Assembly (NCBI GenBank): GCA_903859415.1
Contig: CAIOMN010000058.1
Span: 1 to 64,000, forward strand
From: an uncultured Methylococcaceae bacterium
GTDB lineage: Bacteria > Pseudomonadota > Gammaproteobacteria > Methylococcales > Methylomonadaceae
DNA length: 64,000 nucleotides
Direction: 5' to 3'
The notes under the pieces were generated by a model. It had not been told where the DNA came from. It searched no databases and saw nothing but the letters and a program-made list of their open reading frames with translations. Both the position numbers and the translations under genes were made by a program. Positions 54,724 through 64,000 of this stretch are shown here, piece by piece (position 1 is the stretch's first letter; the number at the start of each line of letters is the position of its first letter).

Positions 54724-56019
54724 TCATGGGAAAATTTCTACATAAGCTTCATCTCGGAGTTTACGCATCCAAAGTTCAGTTTCTTCTTCTATTTTACGTT
54801 TACGAATAGCATCTCTAACAAGATTTTTTTTATGTTCTGCACTGTTATCTTTATTTTGACGATCAGTCACCTGGATTAGGTGCCAGCCGAATTGCGATTG
54901 CACCGGGTCACTTACTTGATTGATTTCTAGTTTTCCCATTGCATCTTCGAAAGGCTTAACCAAGTCACCAGGACTTACCCAATCGAGAGAGCCGCCTTTT
55001 AATGCAGAACCTTTGTCATCGGAGTTAGCACGTGCGAGTGTTGCAAAGTCATCGCCATTTGCAATTTTCTCTTTAAAGGCTAATAATCGCTTTTTAGCTT
55101 CTTCATCGTCGATTAGCTCATTAGTTTTTATCAAAATATGACGAACTTTTGTTTTGGTGATCATATGGTCATCAAAATCCTTGATTTCCAGCATTTTAAT
55201 AATGTGAAAACCACTAGGGCTGCGGATAGGGTCAGCAATTTCACCACTATGCATTTTACTGACTTCAGCAGTAAATAGGGTAGGGATGTCATTGATTGAT
55301 CTCCATCCTAAATCACCACCTTTGAGGGCATTGTCATCGTTTGATTCGCTTATCGCTTCTTGAGCAAAATCTTTTCCAGCACGCAGCTTTTTTACTAATT
55401 CATGGGCTTTAGTTTGTGCGCTCTGGATTTCGGAAGCTGAAGCACCTTCTTTAACGGCAATAAGAATGTGACCCAGATGATATTGCACTTGCTCATTTTT
55501 AATATTTCCTTGAGTTTCCAGATAGTGATCGACCTCTCTATCTGTCACTTTAATCCGACCACCTATTTCTCTTGCACGTAACTGGTTAATGATAATTTCA
55601 TTACGCATGTTATCTAAAAAGTCTTTATAAGACATGCCTTGTCGCTGTAGTTCTTCTCTGAATTGTTCTAGAGACATATTGTTGCGTTGTGCGATATCAG
55701 CCGCAGAACTATTAAGCATGTCTTCAGTAACTGATATACCGGCCTTTTCAGCGAGCTGGCGCTGAAGTTTATCAATGATAATCTTTTCTAAAACCTGCTT
55801 GCGTAATATAGATTCAGGGGGCATTTGAGACTGACTGGCACGTATTCTTTGTTCAATAGCTGCCACTTCCTTATCGAGTTCTTGTTCTAAAATGACATCG
55901 TCTTCAACAATGGCCGCAATTTTGCCCAATGTTTCAGACCAGACTGAATGGCTGCTGATTAATAGAATGCTTGTTAGTAAGTAAAGGATGGTTATATTTA
56001 ATAAGCGTTTATTAATCAT
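54724..56019 (-). CDS. surA: periplasmic chaperone / peptidyl-prolyl isomerase SurA
   Basis: 431 residues with a signal peptide (residues 1-28), the SurA N-terminal domain (IAAIVEDDVILEQELDKEVAAIEQRIRA) and two parvulin domains (about 175-270 and 285-385, each with GGDLGWRS or GGSLDWVSPGDL). It folds beta-barrel outer-membrane proteins such as LptD, encoded next to it. It overlaps the lptD stop by 4 bp, so they are translationally coupled, as in many gammaproteobacteria. Confidence 0.96.
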   Translation of the reverse strand: MINKRLLNITILYLLTSILLISSHSVWSETLGKIAAIVEDDVILEQELDKEVAAIEQRIRASQSQMPPESILRKQVLEKIIIDKLQRQLAEKAGISVTEDMLNSSAADIAQRNNMSLEQFREELQRQGMSYKDFLDNMRNEIIINQLRAREIGGRIKVTDREVDHYLETQGNIKNEQVQYHLGHILIAVKEGASASEIQSAQTKAHELVKKLRAGKDFAQEAISESNDDNALKGGDLGWRSINDIPTLFTAEVSKMHSGEIADPIRSPSGFHIIKMLEIKDFDDHMITKTKVRHILIKTNELIDDEEAKKRLLAFKEKIANGDDFATLARANSDDKGSALKGGSLDWVSPGDLVKPFEDAMGKLEINQVSDPVQSQFGWHLIQVTDRQNKDNSAEHKKNLVRDAIRKRKIEEETELWMRKLRDEAYVEIFP

Positions 56020-58958
56020 TTTTGGTATCCACGATAGCCATAAATTTCATTTCTCAAGAAGGTATCCATGTCATCTCCCATAGCAGATAAGCCTTTTAAT
56101 TCAAATTCGAAAAATATTCCATTTTGAGCCGTACCGGTGAGGGTGTTGTTAGTAGCAAGGGCACTGTTAGCGTTTGCAATGTTGTTAATGTAGCGTCTGA
56201 CAGCAATGCGAAAACGCCAGCAACAATTTTCTTTTTCTACGCCAAAGAAGGCATCTTGCGTTTTATTATAAAGTAATGAATATTGCCATCGACCCATAGC
56301 GCTCCAGTTGTCATAAATAGGATAACGAAACGAAGTATCTGCTTGGGTTATATCATTACTACCATCAGGTACTAACGGGTTTTTTCTATAGAGATAGCCG
56401 ATATTAAATATTTCATTTGTTTTGGTAGCAAAGTGGATTGCGCCATTTATTCGTTGAATATTGTTATATTGAGTGCTCCACTGTATGCCAGAGGTGGCTG
56501 ATATCTGGCGAGTTATTTCACTCGATAATTCGGTTACTAAATTTGATGTACGATTGGTTTGTACCTGACTACCGATAACGGGAGTTTGTCCATATTGCAA
56601 GGTAACGTTCCGGTTACGAAAATACATAATTTGACCCACATTCAATTTGAGTCGTTCCAATCCTGATTTATCATCAATCAGTCGCGAAGTTAAGGCTGTT
56701 GTTACCTGATTAGCATCTTGTATTCTATCTGAGCTACTAAAGCTGTTTTCGCGGAACATGGAATAATATTGAAAATCATATTGCGCTGTATCGAATACAG
56801 GGATATTTTGCTGATTGCTGTAAGGCACATACAAATAGAACAGGCGAGGTTCAATGGTATGTAATAAGTCAGTGCTGCCAATACTAAGATTACGCTCAAA
56901 ACTCATACCTGTATCAGCAGAAAACAGGGGTAGTGTTCTGGAGACGGAGTTAGGTGCATCTGGTAGGGTATTGCCTGCTTTTACGTTAGAAAGCATATAA
57001 TTAGTCTGTTGCAAAGAAAGTTTAGGCGTAAAGTAAGAACTGGCAGTTTGCAGCGGAATACTTATCGAAGGCTTGACGTTGATACGTTGACCGTCAACCA
57101 GACTGGCTTGTTGAAAATGGGCATATTCATTCTCCATGGTCGTGTTCAGGGGCATGAAACTGAATGAATGATTCAAATTAAGATTAATACGCGGTAACAC
57201 ACGATATGGCAATGGTGTATTAATCAACGTCGTATTAATCGCCTGGTAATTAGCAAACGAGCCAACCAGGTTAACACCTTGTCCTGCATAAGAAAGGTCA
57301 CCCGTACTTTTTAAATAGTTAGCGTTTGAAAAGCTTAAGGCGCTACCTAATTGAGCGAAGTATTCTTTATCTGATACATAATTCAAATCTAAATTTGAAT
57401 GGATGTTTTGGGTAATCGTTGAGGTATTTTTAATAGAGCCAAGGTAACGAGTCGATTTGGTTTGACTGTCATTGGGCATAAATTCTGCGCCTATTCTACC
57501 TCTGGATTGTTCAGTCAGATAACGGAATTGACCTGATAATAACAGGCCTCTTTGGGTCATTTCCCGAGGGGCAATAGTCGCATCATAGTTAGGTGCTATA
57601 TTCCAGTAATAGGGGGTTGAAAAACGAAATCCACTATACTTGGTGTTACCAAACGAGGGCATTAAAAAGCCGGATAGTCGGCGATTATCAATTGGAAACG
57701 CCATGTAGGGGGTATAAAAAACCGGTGCACCTTTAAACTCCATCCAGGCATTCTTAACGGTCCCTTGTCCGGTTGTTTTATCCATAGTCATGTCAGAACT
57801 ATGAATCACCCAGTCCTGATTGCCTGGGCGACAACTGGTGTAGGCAACATCTTTGTATTCTGAAAAGGTTTTACTCTTTTTATTATAGAGCTTTGCACGG
57901 CCTCTCAGTGGAGCTGTTGCCGCAATAAATTGTGCATCTCTTAACTTGTATTCGTCTGTGGCTAAGTTGAGCATAGCGGTATTCGTATGTAAGGCGAGTT
58001 CATCTTCTCGGTAGTAGACATCGCCATGCAGGTCAAGTACCTGAGAAAGACTATTGTAGTTAGCCTTTTCTGAAACAGATTGTTGATCAGCCCGTGACAT
58101 TTTAACATTGCCAGAGTAATCGCCAATTTCATTGTCGTACATTTCCGCATAGTTGGATTTTACTTCCATCGGTGCGGTTTCTCGTTCAGAGGCTTTTGAG
58201 ACGAAATTCTGTTTTGTGCCGCGTTCGGCGTTACAACTTTGCCAGGGATCATAAGCAAGTTGAGAAGTAAGTGTATTAAAAACCTGTTCCTGCTGACGAT
58301 TAAAAGCCGGCTCCAATAGGCTAAGCATTGGCGTTTCGTATATGAATGGCGAGGTCTTTTCTTTGGGAGTAGGTGACGCTACTTCGGGTTCAGCATTGTC
58401 ATTTGGCACTGACCCAACTTGCTGACAATTCCAATTTGCATCCCCTTTTTGAGAATTACAGTTCCAGCCTGATTTAGAACCCATTGCTTCTGTTGTTTGG
58501 GTATTTTCTGGCGCCGATTTTGGAGTGCTTGATGCAGATTGTTCAGAGTTATTACCTGGTTTCCTCGCCATTGCCGGTTGCTTTCTGGGTGTGGCAACTA
58601 CGGTTTGATCAGGCTTAATAGTTTCTACAGGTTGAGTCTCTATAGCCTTAGGTGTGCTTTGAGTGATCTTCGGTTCTGAGACAATGGGTTTTGTGTTTTC
58701 ATCTGATGCGGGTAAAACTGATTTTTTCTCAGGAACGGGTTCAGCTACTTTAGGCGTTTCAGTTAAGGCCGGTTGTATGGGCTTTTGAGATTCAGCGGGC
58801 GCTGCTTCTTTTGCTTTAGCAGGTTGATTATTGCTATCACCAATACAAACCCATTCTTTGGTATCTTTATTTTGCTCGCAATTCCACGATGCTTCATTCG
58901 CAAAGCTGGTAGAAGCGGTAATTGATGGTAAAAAAACTAGAAATAAACGGCGAAGCAT
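56016..58958 (-). CDS. lptD: LPS-assembly protein LptD
   Basis: 980 residues, longer than most LptD. A signal peptide (MLRRLFLVFLPSITASTSFA) is followed by a long Pro/Lys/Thr-rich linker (about residues 45-210), flanked by two similar Trp-Asn-Cys motifs (SWNCEQNKDTKEWVC and GWNCNSQKGDANWNC). An OstA/LptA-like domain follows (KSNYAEMYDNEIGDYSGNVKMSRADQQ), then a beta-barrel of about 600 residues. The C-terminal cysteine pair (ENCCWRF) could form the disulfides needed for function with the N-terminal cysteines. LptE is not in the window. Divergent from amgK after 106 bp. Confidence 0.96.
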   Translation of the reverse strand: MLRRLFLVFLPSITASTSFANEASWNCEQNKDTKEWVCIGDSNNQPAKAKEAAPAESQKPIQPALTETPKVAEPVPEKKSVLPASDENTKPIVSEPKITQSTPKAIETQPVETIKPDQTVVATPRKQPAMARKPGNNSEQSASSTPKSAPENTQTTEAMGSKSGWNCNSQKGDANWNCQQVGSVPNDNAEPEVASPTPKEKTSPFIYETPMLSLLEPAFNRQQEQVFNTLTSQLAYDPWQSCNAERGTKQNFVSKASERETAPMEVKSNYAEMYDNEIGDYSGNVKMSRADQQSVSEKANYNSLSQVLDLHGDVYYREDELALHTNTAMLNLATDEYKLRDAQFIAATAPLRGRAKLYNKKSKTFSEYKDVAYTSCRPGNQDWVIHSSDMTMDKTTGQGTVKNAWMEFKGAPVFYTPYMAFPIDNRRLSGFLMPSFGNTKYSGFRFSTPYYWNIAPNYDATIAPREMTQRGLLLSGQFRYLTEQSRGRIGAEFMPNDSQTKSTRYLGSIKNTSTITQNIHSNLDLNYVSDKEYFAQLGSALSFSNANYLKSTGDLSYAGQGVNLVGSFANYQAINTTLINTPLPYRVLPRINLNLNHSFSFMPLNTTMENEYAHFQQASLVDGQRINVKPSISIPLQTASSYFTPKLSLQQTNYMLSNVKAGNTLPDAPNSVSRTLPLFSADTGMSFERNLSIGSTDLLHTIEPRLFYLYVPYSNQQNIPVFDTAQYDFQYYSMFRENSFSSSDRIQDANQVTTALTSRLIDDKSGLERLKLNVGQIMYFRNRNVTLQYGQTPVIGSQVQTNRTSNLVTELSSEITRQISATSGIQWSTQYNNIQRINGAIHFATKTNEIFNIGYLYRKNPLVPDGSNDITQADTSFRYPIYDNWSAMGRWQYSLLYNKTQDAFFGVEKENCCWRFRIAVRRYINNIANANSALATNNTLTGTAQNGIFFEFELKGLSAMGDDMDTFLRNEIYGYRGYQK

Positions 58959-59064
58959 AGATGATAATAAGTTAGTAGCGTAATGGATCGTAAATCGAAT
59001 AAAATGCTCAGGCTACAATTTTACCTCAATTTATCTCAGCGTTATAAATAATCTAACCAAAATC

Positions 59065-60096
59065 ATGATACCCAACGATTTAAGAATACTATCCATGCTG
59101 GATTGGCTTGAGAATGATCTATTATTGATTATTAATACCTGCCAACCCGCGTCTAGTGACGCCAGTTTTCGACGTTACTTTAGAGTGACGGTAGTCGAGG
59201 GGCACTATATCGTTATGGATGCGCCACCAGAAAAAGAAAATATAGCATCATTTATAAAGGTTGCAGGAATATTAGCGCAATCTCAAGTCAATGTCCCCAC
59301 TATTTTCGAACAAAACTTAAACGATGGTTTTTTATTATTAGAAGATTTTGGCTCTCAGTGCTATCTGGATGTACTGAATGTAGATAATGCCACCCACTTA
59401 TATCAATGCGCTTTTGATGCACTATTTAAGTTGCAATTGCTGACCGATATTAATGGGTGTGGTCTGCCATCCTATGATGTTCCACTTTTACAAAGAGAAC
59501 TCACTCTATTTAATGAGTGGTTTCTGACTCAATTACTGGATGTACAGATCCCCGCAACACTTTGGGAAGCAGTCTGTGAAAAGTTGATCATTTCAGCACT
59601 TGAGCAACCCAAGGTGTGTGTGCATCGAGATTATCATTCACGAAATCTTATGGTATTAACTGAAGATTCACCTGGCGTTATTGATTTCCAGGATGCTGTA
59701 GTCGGTCCGATTACTTATGATTTAGTCTCATTATTAAAAGACTGTTATATTGCCTGGCCCGAGACTCAAGTTGAAGAGTGGATGACGGTTTATTATGAAC
59801 GTTTAGTGCAAGCCGGATTGATAGCGTGTCCATATGCCCAGTTTAAACGATGGTTTGATTTAATGGGAATGCAACGTCATCTTAAAGCGATTGGTATTTT
59901 TTCAAGGTTACATTTAAGAGATGATAAATCAACTTATCTTCAAGACATACCCCGCACATTCAATTACGTGATGACAGTGTGTTCCAGTTATCCAGAGCTA
60001 GAGGAGTTTGGTGAGTTTTTGCAACATCAGATAAAACCGCTGCTTGATGACACGCTTTTTATTGTAAAGAATAACGATATCAACGAGGCTTTATGA
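59065..60096 (+). CDS. amgK: N-acetylmuramate/N-acetylglucosamine kinase
   Basis: 343 residues of the aminoglycoside-phosphotransferase fold, the anomeric sugar kinase of peptidoglycan recycling. Motifs: SSDASFRRYFRVTV near the start (nucleotide loop), VCVHRDYHSRNLMVL (catalytic HRDxH..N) and GVIDFQDAVVGPITYDLVSLLKD (Mg-binding). It overlaps murU by 4 bp, and the pair makes UDP-MurNAc while bypassing de novo synthesis. The neighbourhood with lptD-surA matches Pseudomonas. No clear ribosome site precedes the ATG. Confidence 0.93.
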   Translation: MIPNDLRILSMLDWLENDLLLIINTCQPASSDASFRRYFRVTVVEGHYIVMDAPPEKENIASFIKVAGILAQSQVNVPTIFEQNLNDGFLLLEDFGSQCYLDVLNVDNATHLYQCAFDALFKLQLLTDINGCGLPSYDVPLLQRELTLFNEWFLTQLLDVQIPATLWEAVCEKLIISALEQPKVCVHRDYHSRNLMVLTEDSPGVIDFQDAVVGPITYDLVSLLKDCYIAWPETQVEEWMTVYYERLVQAGLIACPYAQFKRWFDLMGMQRHLKAIGIFSRLHLRDDKSTYLQDIPRTFNYVMTVCSSYPELEEFGEFLQHQIKPLLDDTLFIVKNNDINEAL

Positions 60097-60764
60097 CTAT
60101 GAAAGTGATGATTTTGGCAGCAGGACGAGGTGAGCGGATGCGTCCCTTGACGGATGTGACACCTAAGCCTTTACTGCCTGTCGGTGGTAAAACCATCATT
60201 GAGCACACGCTTAACCAATTAGTCTCGGCTGGCTTTAAAGACATCATCATTAATCATGCCCATCTGGGACAGCAAATTGAAGATTATTTAGGTGATGGAC
60301 TGCGCTACGGTGCCAATATTCAGTATTCACCTGAAGGAGAGCAGGGCTTAGAGACTGCGGGTGGCATTATTAACGCCTTACCTTTATTGGGTAACGAAGT
60401 ATTTATGGTTGTTAATGGCGATATTGCGACAAACTTTCCTTTTGAAACCCTGGTAGATCAACCGGTCGATCTAGCTCATTTGGTTTTGGTTGATAATCCT
60501 CAACATCATGAACACGGTGATTTTGGCTTGGATACCCTTGGACTAGTCACAGATAACAGTGCCGAGCCTTTTACTTTTAGTGGTATTGGGTTATATCATC
60601 CAGACTTATTTAAAGACATTCCTGCTGGAAGTAGTAAATTGGGGCCCTTATTACGTCAGGCGATTAGTCATAAAAGGGTATCGGGTCAAAAGTTTTCTGG
60701 TTTCTGGATGGATATCGGTACACCTGAGCGCTTACAGACACTTAATCAATTGTACTATTCGTAA
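60093..60764 (+). CDS. murU: N-acetylmuramate alpha-1-phosphate uridylyltransferase
   Basis: 223 residues of the nucleotidyltransferase fold. Signatures are MILAAGRGERMRPLTDVTPKPLLPVGGKTIIEHTL (nucleotide and Mg site), MVVNGDIAT and FSGIGLYHPDLF. It makes UDP-MurNAc from MurNAc-1-phosphate supplied through AmgK. Translation starts at the overlapping ATG at 60093 or at the second ATG six bases on. Confidence 0.95.
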   Translation: MTMKVMILAAGRGERMRPLTDVTPKPLLPVGGKTIIEHTLNQLVSAGFKDIIINHAHLGQQIEDYLGDGLRYGANIQYSPEGEQGLETAGGIINALPLLGNEVFMVVNGDIATNFPFETLVDQPVDLAHLVLVDNPQHHEHGDFGLDTLGLVTDNSAEPFTFSGIGLYHPDLFKDIPAGSSKLGPLLRQAISHKRVSGQKFSGFWMDIGTPERLQTLNQLYYS

Positions 60765-60787
60765 CCCTTCGGGGGGGTCTATAATTG

Positions 60788-63700
60788 TCATAAGCTCTGC
60801 ACGCCTAACCGTTCTATTAAGAGTTGCATTAAGAGTTCAGAGTCAATTGGCTTGGTGACATAATCGTCCATCCCAATTGCCAGACATTTTTCACGTTCGC
60901 CGTTTAGTGCGTTGGCGGTGAGTGCGATCACGACTTGATGAGGTAAGCCGTGAGCGGCCTCCCATTGACGCAGTGCTTCGGTCGCCGCATAACCATCCAT
61001 AATCGGCATATGGCAATCCATGAAGATCAAATCGTAAGTCTTGTTCATCAGTTTGTCGAGTGCCACTTGACCATTTTCTGCGACATCAGGAATGATGTTG
61101 AATTTAGCCAGTTTGGCCACGATGACCTTTTGATTGATTTTATTATCCTCTACTACGAGCACTGTTTTGCCTTCAAAACTGGGCAGTTGAGTCTTTGGCT
61201 TAGGTTCCACTATCGCCAGACTTAAATTCCCAGTTAAGGCATTCACCATCGCATCATACAACTGCATTTGCCGTAACGGTTTCATCAGGCGCTGGACAAT
61301 ATGCGTACCTTGATAATCTTTCGGTTCAATTTGATTGTCCGAAGTTAATAAAATGATGGGTATATCTGCCAGGATGGGTATTTGGGTCAGGCATTTTGCC
61401 AGGGTTAAGCCGTCCATGATAGGCATCTGGTTGTCCAGCAAGATTAAATCGTAGCAAACGCCTTCTAGGGCAAAGGTTTGCAAAGTCATTAAAGCGGTGC
61501 TGCCGTCATCTACCTCGCTGACTGATAATCCCCAGCTATTGAGATAATTGTTTAAAATTTGTCGATTGGTTGCGTTATCATCGACAATCAGAGCACGTTT
61601 CCCGGAAATATCATAAGCACGTCGCTGGGTCTGGTTACGTTCACTTTGTACCAGTGGTAAGCTAAACCAAAAGCAGGACCCGCAATGGAGTGTACTGGTA
61701 ACATCTATATTCCCTCCCATCAGTTCTACCAGTTTTTTACTGATGGAGAGGCCAAGACCTGACCCACCAAAATGCCGTGTAGTTGCACTATCCGCTTGAA
61801 TAAAAGGTTTGAAAAGGCTAGCCAAAGTGTCTTCAGAGATGCCGATGCCGGTATCAAGGATTTCAAAGCGTATCCTTGTTTGGTTAGTGTCATCCACGAT
61901 GGGTAGGACTGTGACTGACACTTCTCCCAGTTGGGTAAATTTAACGGCATTACCCAATAAGTTAGTCAGCACTTGCCGAATCCGCATCGGATCGCCGTGC
62001 CACAATGCAGGGAGTGTCGCGGGTAAGGAACAGTTTAATTCCAGCCCTTTAGGATAGGCTCGATGAGATAACAAAGCACAAACATCCTCGACCAAATCAA
62101 TCAGATTGAATTCAACCTGCTCTATTTCAACTTTATCGGCTTCAAGTTTGGTCAAATCCAAAATATCGTTGATGATGTCCAGCAACGCTTCTCCAGAAGA
62201 TTGGGCGGTTTTAAGATAATCTAACTGATTGGGCGACAGCATCGTGCCACCCAATAACTCCAGCATCCCTAATACACCGTTCATCGGTGTACGGATTTCA
62301 TGACTCATATTCGCTAAAAAGTCTGATTTTAACTGGGTTGCTTCTTCGGCGATGTCTCTTGCTTTAACTAACTGTTCGAATACTTCATGTTCTTGAGTAA
62401 TGTCATCAATGATGATGACAAATCCTTTAGTCGGATCATTGTTATCAAGGACTTTGCCGGAGAGTCGAGCCCAAAACAAGCTACCATCCTTGCGAACCAA
62501 TTCCAGCTCCATACGCTCAACGAGATTTCCTTTAATCTGCTTGTAAATGTCTACACCTTTCTTGTCACAAGTCGTTTGGTCCAAGTGCCAAATGCGGGTA
62601 TGTTGTCCTATGAGTTCACCAGCAGCATAACCAAAAATAGTCTCCAGCTTTTGGTTGCAGCGTTGAATGATAAATTCATTGCTAATGAGTATAATGCCCG
62701 AGGTCGCTGCATCAAAAATGGCGAGTTCTTCCTTATGCGCTTTTCGTAAGGTTTCTTCTGCTTCGCAACGCGCACTGGCATCAATGTGGGTGCCGCTCAT
62801 GATTAGCGGGGCGCCGCCTTCATCGCGTTGGGTGACTTTACCACGATCCGAAATCCACACCCAGTGACCGTCCTTATGGTGCATCCGTAAGTCGCATTCA
62901 TAATAATCGAGTTCACCAGACAAGTGCTTTTGCATCAGTTCATTGGAACGCTTTAAATCATCCGGATGAACGAATTGCTCCCAGCTTTCCATCGTAAAGG
63001 GTACCAATTCATCCAGTTGATAACCAAAAATTTCAGCCCAACGCTCATTGAATTTCGTTTCACCCGTTTGCAGGTTCCATTCCCAGGTGCCGGCATTGGT
63101 TCCTTCAATAATATTTTGCAGATGCTTACGCTCTTCAGCCAACTGTTTCTTAATATAAAGACGCTCGGTGATATCCTGAAACACCACGACAGCTCCCTGA
63201 ATGATGCCTTCTTGATAAATTGGATGGGTTGTGTAACCGACTGGAAAGCAGCTATTATCTTTACGCCAGTAGACTTCATTGTCAAACGTTCTTACTTTGC
63301 CATCTATTAGTGTGAAATGCGTTGGACACGTTTGCCAGGGGTAAATACTTCTGTCGGCATGGCTATGATGGATCGTTTCATGCATCGGGATTCCAGTCAA
63401 TTCTTCTGGAGAATATCCCAACATTTTTGCTGCAGACGGATTCACGAAGGTAGTGCTACCATCCATGTCTATCCCAATAACGCCACTAGGTGAAGATTCC
63501 AAAAGCAAACGGTTACGCGCTTCACTTCTGATTAATTCTTGGGTAGCATCGATGGCATCCAGCTTAAAAGACACATCACTGACCAAGGTATTGATTAAGG
63601 TTATAACTTCGTCATCAAAAAAATTCACTTCCGGGTTGTACACGGTGAATACGGCGTAGATATTACCGTGCTGGAAAATCGGGAAACTAGCAATGGCATG

Positions 63701-64000
63701 CCAGTTATGCTCCAACGCATGGTCTCGCCAAAGAGCCATCGCAGGATTATTAGAAGTGTCATTATTTATACTGGCTTTTTGCTCACGGTAAGCCGTACCC
63801 GCTACTCCCATTCCATCGACTCTATCAGCTCGAGTTGAGATAGTCACCTGGTCGAGATAATCAAGGCCTTGTCCGTACTTAATGAGCGGTACAATGCTCT
63901 GACTATCAGGATCTTCGACACCGATCCAGGCCATAGTCATCAATCCGCTTTCAATCGGTATTCGGCAGAGATTATCCAGTAATTGTTGCGCATCGGTTGC
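60788..64000 (-). CDS. hybrid sensor histidine kinase with GAF, PAS and two receiver domains (5' end cut)
   Basis: Open to the end of the window on the minus strand, so the N-terminus is missing; about 1070 residues are present. Order from N to C: GAF-like (TDAQQLLDNLCRIPIESGLMTMAWIGV ...), three PAS domains (RLLLESSPSGVIGIDMDGSTTFVNPSAAKMLG; GTWEWNLQTGETKFNERWAEIFGY; AATSGIILISNEFIIQRCNQKLETIFGY), HisKA with H-box ANMSHEIRTPMNGVLG, HATPase (DTGIGISEDTLASLFKPF; GGSGLGLSISKKL) and two receiver domains (LIVDDNATNRQ ... LLDNQMPIMDG; LVVEDNKINQK ... FMDCHMPIMDG). The partner output protein is not visible. It is convergent with murU. Confidence 0.95.
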   Translation of the reverse strand, partial: ATDAQQLLDNLCRIPIESGLMTMAWIGVEDPDSQSIVPLIKYGQGLDYLDQVTISTRADRVDGMGVAGTAYREQKASINNDTSNNPAMALWRDHALEHNWHAIASFPIFQHGNIYAVFTVYNPEVNFFDDEVITLINTLVSDVSFKLDAIDATQELIRSEARNRLLLESSPSGVIGIDMDGSTTFVNPSAAKMLGYSPEELTGIPMHETIHHSHADRSIYPWQTCPTHFTLIDGKVRTFDNEVYWRKDNSCFPVGYTTHPIYQEGIIQGAVVVFQDITERLYIKKQLAEERKHLQNIIEGTNAGTWEWNLQTGETKFNERWAEIFGYQLDELVPFTMESWEQFVHPDDLKRSNELMQKHLSGELDYYECDLRMHHKDGHWVWISDRGKVTQRDEGGAPLIMSGTHIDASARCEAEETLRKAHKEELAIFDAATSGIILISNEFIIQRCNQKLETIFGYAAGELIGQHTRIWHLDQTTCDKKGVDIYKQIKGNLVERMELELVRKDGSLFWARLSGKVLDNNDPTKGFVIIIDDITQEHEVFEQLVKARDIAEEATQLKSDFLANMSHEIRTPMNGVLGMLELLGGTMLSPNQLDYLKTAQSSGEALLDIINDILDLTKLEADKVEIEQVEFNLIDLVEDVCALLSHRAYPKGLELNCSLPATLPALWHGDPMRIRQVLTNLLGNAVKFTQLGEVSVTVLPIVDDTNQTRIRFEILDTGIGISEDTLASLFKPFIQADSATTRHFGGSGLGLSISKKLVELMGGNIDVTSTLHCGSCFWFSLPLVQSERNQTQRRAYDISGKRALIVDDNATNRQILNNYLNSWGLSVSEVDDGSTALMTLQTFALEGVCYDLILLDNQMPIMDGLTLAKCLTQIPILADIPIILLTSDNQIEPKDYQGTHIVQRLMKPLRQMQLYDAMVNALTGNLSLAIVEPKPKTQLPSFEGKTVLVVEDNKINQKVIVAKLAKFNIIPDVAENGQVALDKLMNKTYDLIFMDCHMPIMDGYAATEALRQWEAAHGLPHQVVIALTANALNGEREKCLAIGMDDYVTKPIDSELLMQLLIERLGVQSL

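Overview
The window is a chromosomal segment of a moderately AT-rich gammaproteobacterium. An NAD-linked formate dehydrogenase operon (fdsGBA-fdhD-fdsD), AcnB, MsrPQ, and a divergent lptD-surA / amgK-murU block suggest an aerobic, probably methylotrophic lineage such as Methylococcales. No methane or methanol oxidation gene lies in the window, so that placement is inference. No rRNA, tRNA, transposase or CRISPR array was recognised.

Layout. 1-4551: an RND efflux operon (end of a TolC-like channel, adaptor, pump). 4687-11523: housekeeping genes (beta-carbonic anhydrase, DciA-like protein, AcnB, a His-tailed DUF2231 membrane protein, TruA, an L,D-transpeptidase). 11586-24269: a light/oxidative-stress island with an SDR enzyme, a triheme cytochrome c peroxidase, a five-part DoxX / NDH-2 / cyclic-nucleotide-binding / BLUF / cyclase-like fusion, a DUF523-DUF1722 (YbgA-type) protein, MsrQ-MsrP, a fatty acid hydroxylase-type enzyme, a short LOV protein, an SRPBCC protein, a DUF1499 protein and a class I photolyase. 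24327-31229: an eroded DUF499 / DUF1156 / SNF2 defence-type locus carrying two toxin-antitoxin modules. Its methyltransferase survives only as a 127-residue remnant, and its helicase lacks the whole second motor lobe. 31575-34031: thiE, thiD and a fructosamine-kinase-like gene. 34107-34253 holds a decayed 21-bp tandem repeat. 35410-41733: a complete RADAR-type antiphage operon (SLATT-like two-TM protein, RdrA ATPase, RdrB deaminase). 41854-46844: alcohol dehydrogenase, SOUL lipoprotein, RRM protein, cold-shock protein and a membrane-fused spermidine-synthase-like protein. 46888-52898: the formate dehydrogenase operon. 53227-60764: a second cold-shock gene, then zinc-protease-like, stand-alone DbpA-type RNA-binding, surA and lptD genes, with amgK-murU divergent. 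60788-64000: a hybrid sensor kinase cut by the window end.

Two points deserve most attention. The first is the 1206-residue fusion at 13875-17495. It joins a quinone/NADH-type flavoprotein to a blue-light BLUF sensor whose flavin-pocket residues are all present, and to a cyclase-like domain whose metal and catalytic residues are largely replaced. It sits among a LOV sensor, photolyase and repair enzymes, which suggests coupled light and redox sensing. The second is the pairing of an intact RADAR operon with a neighbouring defence locus that has lost its modification and motor functions by deletions that left the reading frames open.
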